From positions 5,563,790-5,627,789 of the forward strand of contig NC_043755.1 in NCBI RefSeq assembly GCF_902148845.1: a stretch of DNA of 64,000 nucleotides. Reading direction: 5' to 3'. Below are positions 13,401 through 25,400 of this stretch, one piece after another. The notes under the pieces were generated by a model. The model worked only from the letters and a program-made list of their open reading frames with translations, did no database searches and had not been told where the DNA came from. This stretch comes from Salarias fasciatus (lineage: Eukaryota; Chordata; Actinopteri; Blenniiformes; Blenniidae). The position numbers and the translations under genes are program-made. Each line of letters opens with the position of its first letter. Positions within the stretch are counted from its first letter, which is position 1.

Positions 13401-16400
13401 AAAACAACACCAGAAATAGGAGAATAAATGGGGAGATCAGAGCTCCAAAAGTATACAGTAACACTTTTGTTTTTCTTTGAGCAGCAAAAAATAAAACCGA
13501 GCTGATCTTGTACTGGTTTTGGAGCAGATATCTCAAAACCAAGGTAAATAAAATCAAACCAAAGTGCATTTTACAAGAGGACGCTGCTGCTCGAGGTGAC
13601 CCGAGGCTGTTGATTTAACTTGAAGAGTGGTCCTCCTACCTCTCATCCTCCTGTTCGTTCACAGCAGTCAGCTCGCTGTTGGTCTCTGACACTTGATCCC
13701 CCCAGGGCCGGAGCATGACAGTGTCTTTAACAGTGGAACCCCAAAGCACGTTTGTTTTCACATTTTCACTGAGGGAGAATTGTAGCCTCTCCTCACACAC
13801 CTGAAGAAAAACAGCAAAACACCAAAAGGAGGGTGAATAAACCAAAGTGGGTCACATAAGGTAAGGTAGAATTACCACACCTATGATAAGCTACACCACG
13901 CTCACCTGCATCATGAGGCCATTCTTTGTTGTCATCTTGGAGAGAGTTCCCTGGTCCTTGGTGTCAGAAGTTTGTGCTGCTGATCTCTGACTGTCATTAT
14001 CATCCTCTTGAGGTGACACATTGCCTGTGGAGTCTAGAATTATGGGCTGCACAGATTCATCTAGTTGTTCAGAGAGCCTGTGCTCTCTTGAATCCGCAGC
14101 GCTTCCCTCAGGAGCAGAAGAGTTACGTGCCTCATCACCTGTGTTACTATCAGCTGCAATACCGCCTTTCTGATCAGGTGATTTCTTCAAAGACTCCAGA
14201 AGCTCCAGGTTCCCCAAGAAAAGATCTCCCAGAGTTTCCTCTTCATCCCCAGAAATGCAACAAAGTTGTTCCAATTTTTCAAAATCCTCCAGGGGTTCCT
14301 CGTCCAGGTCTTTCCACTCAGAAATCAACAGCTCTGGGAGATTGTTGAGAGGACTTTGGGCTGTGGGGGTCACCGCAGGTGATGGTTTCTGTGACACGAT
14401 ATCATGGTCTTCTTGAATTTCTGTGCTGGACAGAAGGTCGCTCTCATCACTCAGCGTTATACGCACGACGGGGATATTCAAGTTGGCTGAAATCCCTTTA
14501 TTCTGAGTTGCAGCAGGTGGCGGTTCTTGCAGAGGTGGCTCTAAGGCATCTGTGTTAGCTGGAGAAAAGCACGGCTCTGTGCTGTGTGCAGGAGAAATAT
14601 ACTGCTTTGTCTCAGTACTGGCAATAAAGTCTTCTAGATTAATGTGACTAATAAACTCGTCTTCCTCTACAACAGATGGTGGTGGACTAGGAAAAGAGTC
14701 ATCTAAGCTCTCCAATTTATCATCTTGCACATCCAGATCTATGCTTGGTGGAGGACTTGGAAAATCTACGGAGCTGAAATTGTCTACTTGCGGAAATGAC
14801 TGATCCATGTCATTCTGTGGCTCAGGGTCAACGGGAGCGGATGGAAGCGGAAGGTCGTTATCATCCCCCTCTGTCGTCACATTGCTTATTCTTTCTCCTA
14901 CGCATTGTCCATCAAGCAAGGGTCTAATTCCAGCCTCTGAGTTTAAGCTTAATTCAACAGATTCAGTGTTGCAGATAGATGTGTTTGAGCTTTCGTGCTT
15001 TAAAGTCTGGCTGCAGTAGTTCTCTAAATTAGAGGTATCCTCTTGATCTGCTGATGTCTGTTCCTGGGTGTTAAAAATTTGATTCTGAGGCCATTTGTTG
15101 AAATTTTGATTCTCCTCCGGCTCTGTGTTGTCAGTCTGACCTTCCTTGTCCCGGACTCCACTCGGACATGATGAAACCTGCCTGTCATCTCGGTTCCTCA
15201 TCTCTGCCTCTGGGATTTCAATATTCTCAACTTCAATACATGAAATTTGTCGTTTGGGGGCTACAGTGAAACTCTCAATTTCCCCAAGGTTTTCAATATT
15301 TTCCTCTTGTTGTAAATCTGCAAATGTCTGATTATGGTTATCTGTATCTTTAGAGTCCCACAGCTCTTTCAGAGGATGGGTACTTCTCAGTCCTTGTGTC
15401 TCGTTGTTCCAGGTTTCTTCACAACCTTCCAGGATAGCAGGGTGAGGTTCACTTCCAGCAAGTTCATCATTTTCCTCAGTCTCCCAATATTCCTCTCCCA
15501 CAACAAGCCTCTCCCCAACTTCCCATGTCCGATTACCAAACCCGGAGAAAAGTTCAGATCTGAGCTCATTCTGGTGCCTCTTTTCTGGAGAAGCCCACTG
15601 GTCATTCTCATCGGGCCACAAGTGTAAATCTCCTGAATGAGAGAAGCGGTGACAGTCCAGCTCTCCTTTCACAACTCCTGATCGTGGTCTTTCCTCATCC
15701 TCATCCAAAGCACTCCACAACTCTTCGCTTTTGACATCCAGCCTCTCGCGAGAGTCTTTATCTGCGTTGTCATCAGAGTCTGTACTGTGTGCTGTTGCCC
15801 TCAGAGGAGACTTTTCCTTTATTGCGCTGCTCAGTTCTGCAGCGGCGTGTTGCTCCTCTGTCTCCGTCCTGAAGCTCCCGTCTTCGCTGCCGTCTGAACA
15901 ATGAAGATTTCGGAGGCCGAGCTCGTTGTGGTCTATGCCAGGCTTTAGTTCACATTTCTCAGGTTCCTCTACAAATCGTTCAGCCCAAAGACCCGTCACT
16001 CCACCGAGAGGTTTCCCAGTATCATTCTGAAGGATCTTGTCATGTTTGGTATCACTGGACTGAATGCCACACAGTTTAGGCGTTCTGGATTCTGAGGCTA
16101 TTGACACTGATTCCACAGTTTCATTTCCAGATTCAATAGAATTCAGTGTAGAGGGTTTGTTTTCCGTCTCAGTTACACTTGTGATATCTTTACTGCCTGG
16201 TTTCAACATGGAATCTTTGGTCTGGCTGACACCTGGAGATTTGATCAAACTATTTGTCTCAGTACAGCTGTTGGAGTCCAGATTCAGCTTGCTCTCCGGA
16301 GAGTCTTGATATTTGCAATTTGCTATTTGAGAGACAATGCCATCTGTGTAGTGACTGTCTATCACATACCCACCGCTGTGGGAGAGCCCTTTCATTGGTT

Positions 16401-19400
16401 TATCATCTAATTTTGAAAACAGTTTATCAATCAGTTCAACACAGTCTTTAGCCTGGGAATCTGAGTTTTTGCTATCACTGTAGAAAATGCCAGAATCGTC
16501 TCTTTGTACAGACCTCAGCCCTTTGTTGAACATATCTTTTTCATTACCGAAGTGAGACACATTATTTTCAGGAGCTTTCTCATGTAGTAAATCTTTTTCC
16601 TCGCAGATCTCTGTAGTTTTCAATTTTACAGGTTTTGTCTGATTTGATGACGGGTGTATACAGTTTCGTAATGGGCTCTTTTCTGCCGTTTCTCCTTCCT
16701 CCTCGGTTTTCTCCTCTATGCCCGTCAGTACTCCCCGGTCGCCTCCTCGGCTGCTGCTCGGCCTTGAGGCAATAAGCCCATCACTGCTTCTGCGGTTCAT
16801 CCCGTCACCCTCCCAGTCGCTGTCTGAGAAATAGGCAGAATCTCGATGTGGCGTTTCATTTCCAAGCGCCCGCCACCCGCTGTTCCCTCCTCCTCCTGTC
16901 CATGAGTCACTAGGTGTGAGGCAGTCGGCTGAGCTGGAAGTCATAGGCGACAGGACTGAGTCTGTGGGGGTGACGAGTGAGACATCCGAAGAAGGGTCAC
17001 AATCTGGTGTGGTTGGAGTGGCTGCTTGAGTGGGTCCCTTTTGGGCAACATGACAATGTTTTTCTTGATCATAGTCATTATGCTGGAATGAATTCTGCCT
17101 TTTTGTGTCTGCAAAGCTTTCATTACCATGAGAACCTTCATTTTTAGAGCTTTCCAAATCAGCTGTTTTCTCAGGGTCATGTGAAGCAGTATCGGCTTTT
17201 GAATGTGTTTGATCTCCCCTCTCGGGGCTACGAGCTTGTAGCTCATCTTTCATTATCTCGCCATTCCCAATAACCACAGTCTTTTCACTTTCATTTGTAA
17301 TGAGGGCTTTGCTCTCATGCAGGATCACAGTGTTGGAATCTTTCGCGCTCTCACTGGATTCAGTTGAAGAGGACTCTAACAGATCCGTTTGCTCTCCTCT
17401 GGCAGGTAAAGCAGGACCTTCCGAGCAATCCTCCTCCTCGTGACATGTGGGTGTTTGGTTGTGCAATAAACCATTTTTGGGCATGATTTCTGAAAACACA
17501 AAGTCGCCAGACTGGCAGTGGTCAGCATTCTTTCCTTGGCTATCCAGTTTAAGTGGTTGTGATCCAATGTGAAGAACCGGGATCTCTGGTCTCATGGAAA
17601 CCTTTATCTCACTCTTCTTAGCTCGCTTTGTGACTTGGGCATAGATGGCTTCGGTCTGCGTATCGTCTTTACCTTTGTTTGTTGCTCGTATGGAACTCTC
17701 TGACTGAAATCTGATAGTCTGAGCAGAGGTTGGATCAATGCATATGGACTCATATTCTGGGGACAGTGGAGTAGGGGAGTAAGATGAATCTGTGTCCTTT
17801 TTATTGGCGGCAGTATTTTGTCTTGATATGATCTCAGTTAGAAATGTCTCTGCTGACTGAATCTCTTTCAGGAACTCCTCCCTGGTCATTTCAGTTTTCC
17901 GTGGCTCCTTTTCTGTTGAATGCATTTCAGACTCTTGCTTGTCGATTGTGATCTCGGACAGGAGAGAGCGTGATCGCCGTATACCTTTTGAGTAAGCCTC
18001 CTCGGCCTCTGTGTACGAGGGAAGACCAGGAGCACAGACATAGGGCCGCAGTCTAGATCCAGCTGGATAAAGGTATTTAACTGTATCATTATCTGATACT
18101 TCCTCCATATCCGTGTCTCTTCCCGTGTCAATCTCAGTCAGAAAAAGGTCCCCCTGGAATGAATCTTTAGAAACTGTGTTGTCATCCTCTGCATGTGTTC
18201 TGTTTATGTGTTTCTCTTGTTCCCATGACCGTCCTCCTGAGCCCAGCTCTGTGATCAGAGACTGGGAGCGGCGCATGCCCCTGTTGGGCAACACAAAGTT
18301 TCCCCACCTTTCACCATCAATTTTCTCCTCCTTCTCCTTCTCCCATGAAGTCTCTGACTTGGACTCCCCGGACTCTGCTATGCTTGATATTTCCGTCAGA
18401 AACAAATGCATAGGGGATTTCTTGGCTGCGGCCACACGTTCTGCCTGCAGCTCAGCATCTTCTTTCCAAATAGCAGGCAGGATAGTGTCAAGGCGTGACT
18501 GAGTCCTTTTCATTCCTCTGGAGAAAAGCTCACCAGCGACCGGATCTGCGTCCTCAGACAGGCTGGAGTGATGAACAGTAGTCCCACTGCCAGGTCTCTC
18601 TGGAGACATGAAAGGAGAGTCATCCTCATCGGAATAGGTGGGACTCGATGACGACTGCCTGTCCATCTGGGGGTCTGTGGGCTGGGGGCGGGGTAGGTTT
18701 CGATAAATAGGGCGCAAAGGGTTCTCTCGTCGAATTGGAGAGTCAAAGTCTTTCACGCGTGGATGAGAAGAGTCCTTGGAAGTGTGCAGTGATGCTGCAT
18801 GCCTGGCGTCACTCTCTCTGTCGGACAAGTCACAGGATAGCGGGTCTCTGTTTGTTCTCTGCATGTGCAGCTTACTGTAGTTCAAGTAAGAGTCAGCTGT
18901 GTTGTAGCTGGTGCAACTCCTCTGAGTTTTGGAGTGGGGAGGGAGAGGCGGCGGGCACATTTGGGGAGGTTGAGGGTAAATCGGATGGCTTGACGGGGGA
19001 AGAGAGGGGGAGAGGGATGGCGACGGGGGAAGAGTCTGTCGGGACCGGTGCAGCCCAAGGTGGTCAAAGGTGGTCGAAGGTCCACAGGCGCTCATGTGAT
19101 GTGGGTCTGTCTCAATTTTCCCACTGTATGTATAGTGGGGTAGGCCTCTGTATCCCAGTGGCGGGGCAGGTAGGGGGCGTGAGTGGAGGTGGTTGGCTGA
19201 TGACATGGACATGGAGCGAGGTTTGGGGGGCAGAACTGGAACTTGCGAGTTTGTGGACAACTTTTTGTCTGCTTCGCTGCTCTTTTTCTTATCCAGTTCA
19301 TCATCATCACCTAAATCAACTACAGAGAAGTCAGTCACTCGGCTCGAGGTGTCTCTGAATTCAGCCACGCCGGTGTTGGGCACCTGGAGTTGAACCTCGC

Positions 19401-22400
19401 TCGATCGGACTGTCTGGAGACCCTTTCCACACTTGTCAGAAGAACAATAAGGAACTCGTTCCTTTCCCAACATTCCACTACGGATCTCCACCAGCTCCAT
19501 GTCTCCGGGGCAAGTTGAATCTGAACGGTAAGAGGACTGTGCCCTCCCTTTCAGGGCTGGTGACTTGTCTTGAGGCGTGTGCTCCTCCAGTCTGATGTAG
19601 TACTCGCTGGCAAGGGAGGGACTGCGAGCGCTTATCACCGGGACCACAGTAGGAGTGTCCAAAGACTGTCTGTGGTTATTGTTCACAGTTGGGATCGGTT
19701 GGGGAGGAGGTAGAGGCTTGTAGCCCCGTCTGGCGTGGGCCTTCTCCCAAAAATACTCAAAGTTCAAACCTTTGCTAGTTTCAGTGACGGTCAGGATGTC
19801 GTCCAGTTCAGATGAGGACGGGGTGATACAGTTCCCCACAGGGTCCAGCAGGGGGTAGGAGTTGTCTCTGTCGTCCCTGCCATACTCTCTCTCTCTTTGC
19901 CGCTCATTTGCTGCAGTCTGAAAAGCAGGTGGACGGAGCAAGTCCCAGCGTCTTTCAAATGACTCCTCACTCTCCCCTCTCCTTCCTCTGCCCTCCTCAT
20001 ACTCCTCATCCTCTTCGTCCTCTTCACCGACACTCCCTCGTGCCATTCCCTGCTCGGCAGCCAGGAGGGAGGAGAGGAGGAGGAATATCTCTGCTACAGA
20101 AGGGCGCTGTGATGGAGGTAACCAGCAGGACTGCATGATCTCATACCTGCAGACAAAAAGCACGGATACTTACTGCTGTACATTTATATTATAACTATCT
20201 CTACAGAATACTAATTGTGGATGAGTACTGACCAGTAGTCTGCATGGGAGAGTTTGAGTCTGGGCTGGGCCAGCGTGATCTGTCTTTCCCTTATGACGAA
20301 AGTCAGCACCTCTTCATCGCTCAGGTGTCGGTGGGGCTGAGAGCCAAATTCAAACAGCTCCCATATCACAACTCCCAAGGACCTTGGAGGGAAAAAAAAG
20401 GAGGGTTGAAAAGGTGAGAGACTAATGTTCACAGATGACATTTTGTTATGTAATACTTCTACAGCTGCACCTTTCAAAGAAAAGGCTTCGACTTTCAAGT
20501 GAGACATCATCAAAACCCCTTTCTGCTAGTTATAGAAAATGTTTCATTATGCTGTTAAGAGAAAAAAAACTTTGAAAGGGAATACAAGCACTCTTTGTCT
20601 TCCAGAGTTTTTGTTGCCTGAACTTTTCCATGTTAGTTACTTCAGTAAAATGTGTGAAACAGTAGATCGTTGAGTCATTCATTCATTATCCAGTCATGAT
20701 AGCATCAGTTCTCCTGATTTAACAGGCCTGCCTGGTGCATCAAGACTGCTGACAGACGATAATGGACTATTTAACTCACTGAGAGCAAGATCAGGTTGAT
20801 CTTTATCATTACTTATGACGTGTTTGTGGGATGACTGCCTTTGATTTAATGCACTAAACATTTCTCTCTTACAATGGCCGATTTATTGAAAGAAGTAGGT
20901 TTTTTAGTTTATGTCTGGATTGTTTTTTTGTCACCCAAACCAACGTCCAAGTCAAAGCCAGCTGCCGAGGTGTTGCAAAGATCTTTAAAGGCTGGCATAA
21001 ATAAGATATATACTAGATATACAACCAATTACAGTCAGTCACTGCTCATCAGCAGTGTTGGTGCCAAAGAGGTTTATTACAACAGCCTGTGAAACATCAT
21101 TCTAATTATTTACTAGTTTACAATTACTAGCCAAATAAGTTGTTAATAACTGTATATTATTCATTCAATTGTAGGCACAAAACTTGCTCTTTAATATAGA
21201 TCAAATTAGTTGATCTGTCTTACAGAGAAATGACCATTAATTCAAATTTGTCATGGGGCAGAAAGTGGCAACAACTTGAAAACTGTCGAATCATCCGAGC
21301 CTCACTGTTGATGTGACAGTTTTCTATCTGATGCTCTTTGTGTTACTTTCAGCAGCTTGGCTGCAGCCTATTATTGATTTTATATTTGGACTTCATATAG
21401 ATCACTAGAAAAAAGCAAACCTTATTCCTTTTGCACCTTATAATGCAAACATGAAGGTCAAAGTGCTTCACAGTTAAAGAAAATTAAAAACTATCACAAG
21501 CATGAAAGCAAACAACAAGATAATAATAAAAAAAGTCTCATCAAAGCATCTCCAAACACTATCCATCAACATGAACAGTTTTCAGCAGCTTTGTCAACAC
21601 ACACAGATATAGTATTTAAAACTTACCAGACATTGCTGGTCTTGGTTTGATCTGTAACGATGAGCGATCCTCTGTACTCTTCCAGCAGCTCGGGAGCAAT
21701 CCAGCGTAACGGGATCCACAGTTTGTCTGGAGTTAAGTAATAGTCCTCCTTCACAAAGACACAAAGAATTCAATATATTAATGAAATCTAACTTCCATCA
21801 GCATTAATACCTGTTTTAAGAAATCCACATACCTTGTAATGGTTGTGTGAAAGGCCGTAATCACCTATCCTAACAGTGAGGTCAGAGGTCAGCAGGCAGT
21901 TTCTTAAAGCCAGATCACTGCAGTGGGGAGCAGAAAACTCTTGTTACTTTCACTTCACCTAGTGTGGATATATAAGACCTTTTATTTTTATTGGAAGGAA
22001 ATTGTGTTTTTCAGACAGATGCATGTTGATGAAAGGAGAGAAAGCCATGACTGACCTGTGGATGTAGTTGTTTTCGTGAAGATGCAGCAGACCTGAGGTA
22101 ATCTCAAAAGCCATCCTCTGAAGAGTCAGGAGGTCTCGGGTGGGAAGGTCTGGAGTCATCCCGTCTGACTTGCGCTGCGCTCGCAGATACCTTTTCAGAT
22201 CACCCTGAATCGCAAAGCAACAGTAATGGAAATAGTGAAAAGTAAGTGGTGAATAAGTCGGAGCAGGTTTAGTGAGTGCCGAGCGCTTTTCCTCTGCAGC
22301 AACACTCAATAGGTGCAGGTGATATTTGTGACATCTGCAGTAAATTCATCCCATTTTTAGGCACTTTTACAGCTTCAAAAGCAGCAGGGGGAATGGTAAT

Positions 22401-25400
22401 GAGCCGGCAGCCTTTGTACTAGTTATTTCATGCTACAGGAAGGCCAACAAAATGAAATGAGGACAATATAAAAGGATAAAAAAAAAATATCTGCAGGGGA
22501 AGGACAATAGGAGACTTTCACACAGGGTAATGGCAGCATATGAGGGCTCCAGTCTGCTTTGACTTCCCTCACTGTGCTGCTGTAATTGATCTGCTTGTGT
22601 CTTTGTTTGGCCTGAGAGTTCACTCGCAGTTTTCTTAATCAGTCAGTGATTAGGCCAGCCGGGTAAGAGGCAAAACAAACCCATTGTACTGATGCAAAAC
22701 AGTTTTTAGAGGCATTGGAACATCTATAATTCATAATAACACCTAATTTTCTGTCTGAAGAGAGATGCAGAGCTGCCCTCGTGAAATGGTGTTAAAAGCG
22801 GGTGCAACGACCCTACAGCACCTTTCTGATGTCATTAAATCACAATTATTAACCAAAGGTGGAACATGTCAGGAGAGGTAAAACAACTGATGTCATTATT
22901 ATGCGAACAAAATGAGACAATAACGGTTCAAATTTGCACAAATTTGCAACAAAATGACAACAAAACTTAAAGTCAAGCGTCTGGAACAAAATGAAGAATC
23001 CACATGTGTCCTCACCAGCTGACAGAACTCCATAACAAGGAGGAAAGGGATGCTCTCACTGCATTGTCCCAAACACTGCAGGATGTTGGGGTGCTTGAGG
23101 CTCCTGAAACAAAGGCGGTTAGATGGGTTGATATTTGCGTGACGGCATCTGGGATGCAAGAGGTGAAAAGATTTCACAGCAACAGGACGAAGGGGAGAGA
23201 CTGTCGCTCGGTGGGAGGAGAAGAAACAGACGGTGTGAACAGCAAGCGAACGCGAGTGGAAATGACTCCCTGTGGGTGTGTGTTTGTGTTTGTGTGATTT
23301 CTGAAGTGGGGTTGTGCTACGGAGATGCGGGATGACACAAAAAAAACAGTCAGCTCTGCCCTTTGACGAATCCAGAGTGCGTGTGTGTGGTCTTGTATGT
23401 CTATGTGAGGTCAGAAGTTAAGATTATGGCTATAATGGTAATGTTGCAGATAAACTATGTGTGGCTTTAAAATAAATTACTGAAGCCAATTTTAATGTCT
23501 GTGTGCATGAAATACACAGGCATGATTTTGTCTTCATATTGTTAATTGTCGTTACCAAATTACAGACCAAATGAAAATATGTCTTTTGTCCCCAAAAAAG
23601 ACGTGTTTAAATCACTACAAATGTGCTTTCCAGCATTGTCATGCCTTTCCTGAGTGTACTCTAACATCTGCTGAAAAAATTTCATTTAACTTAGCTAAAC
23701 TATTAATCAAATATTCATCTTTTACCTTTAATATTTAAACTGCAAGTCAAAGTGTGATTTTTGTAAGCAAGATATTCTTGTGCAACCGACATCACTGAGT
23801 CACTCACTTCAATCCTCTTCTTTCCTTTGGTGCTGTTACTCTATATTTATCATCGTTCCATAACCACCACTTGAGCCTGCAGTGCTTTTTGTTCACTAAA
23901 TGTTACAAAGCCTTAAAAAAAAGTCTCTCTTTTTTAACTCACCTGTACGGCTCCGACTCAGCCAGGAACTTCCTCTGCTCCAGAGGACTGGCGCTGACAC
24001 GCAGCTCCTTCACCACGGCCTGCGAGGAGCTGCAGTCACACAGCACTTCGGCCAGGATCACCTGCGAGAGATCGATGGACAGCAGCATGGGCGGGCGCCC
24101 AGCAGGAGGAGGCTGGCTCTAAAAACTATTTTGAGCCGCGATCTGCCATCGGGTTCGTGTTCAGTGTTAAATACAAATTTGCAACTGACAGTTTTTCATA
24201 TCTCCTATGAATTACATCTCTCTGTACAGCTCATAATATAACTCTGATGTGTGGATGTTTGATGGGATCATCTCACCTTTCCAAACCAACCATTTCCAAT
24301 CTCCTGGAGATAGTTTAATGTGTGTCTCTTGAAACACTGAGATTTGGAGTCTGTAAAGAAAAGATTAAAACAAAAAGACTGCGGTTAAAGACATATTGGA
24401 GTTTGACGGTTCATGCTGGCACAATTTAGACTAATAGACTAACAGAAATTAGCTTTGAAAGCCGACAAGAGTGAAACCGTATTCACAGAGTACCCTGGTT
24501 TTTGGTTTGTAGCAACACAAATCATGTTCACACATTTAAAAAAAAAAAACAAACAACATTATTATTCTAAAATATACTTTATAACTGAAAAATAAAGAAT
24601 TCAAAACACCAAGGAAACATTCAAAGGGTTCAACTACAGAACACAAGGATGGGTAGATGGATGGGAACAGAGGCTTTGAAAAATACCCCCCACCCCTAAA
24701 ACCCCCCACAGTCCCCCTTGAAACAAAAATCCATGTGGTCCACATGCTGGCATCATTGACGTCTGTGCCTGAGCATCCAGGTCAGGCAGCTCACACTGAG
24801 CCCTGCTGCACACCATTGTTTCCACTTCACTGAGGCTCCATAGGGAGTCCAGTATTACTGGTTCTGCTCTCAGTTTGAAACCATTAATGGACCCACATCA
24901 GCAAATTCAGCCGGCAGACACCGAGAGACTTTAGAGCCGGACAGAGCTTCATAAAGGAGGTGTAAAGCTTTGCTAAAATGAGAGTGGCCTCGGGTTGTTA
25001 CCTGCTCCATCCTGCAGGGCGTTGCAGTTGGGCCGGTCTCTCACTGGCAGGGTGTAAACCTCAGGGAGCGAGGGACACGATGACAGGCTGTCCTCCTGGA
25101 TGGGACTGGAGCCGCCAGAACATTCCTCCCCGTCCGCATTGTCAAACTCCTGGTTGAGCCACGACAGCACAGAAGAGTTACAATGCGGGCATAATAATGA
25201 ACGTGAATAAGAATATATTCTTTCACTTTGAGATAAAATTGGATTTGGCAGTGACTATCAAGGGCAGACAGAGAAAAGCGGCGGCTGTGAGGATATTAAA
25301 ACTGTCTGCTGTGGCAAAGTAAAACACAGTCCACAAAGAAGGAGGTCTGGTCATTAGGCTCAGACATCCACTGCTTTACTAAACGAGAAATTCTAACAAT

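Noticed and set aside
13926-14348. 140-codon open frame on +
   Set aside because: Antisense to lmtk3 coding sequence, no recognisable domain.
18735-19358. 207-codon open frame on + inside the lmtk3 giant exon
   Set aside because: Antisense shadow of a long coding exon; composition is the complement of the Pro/Ser-rich lmtk3 tail.
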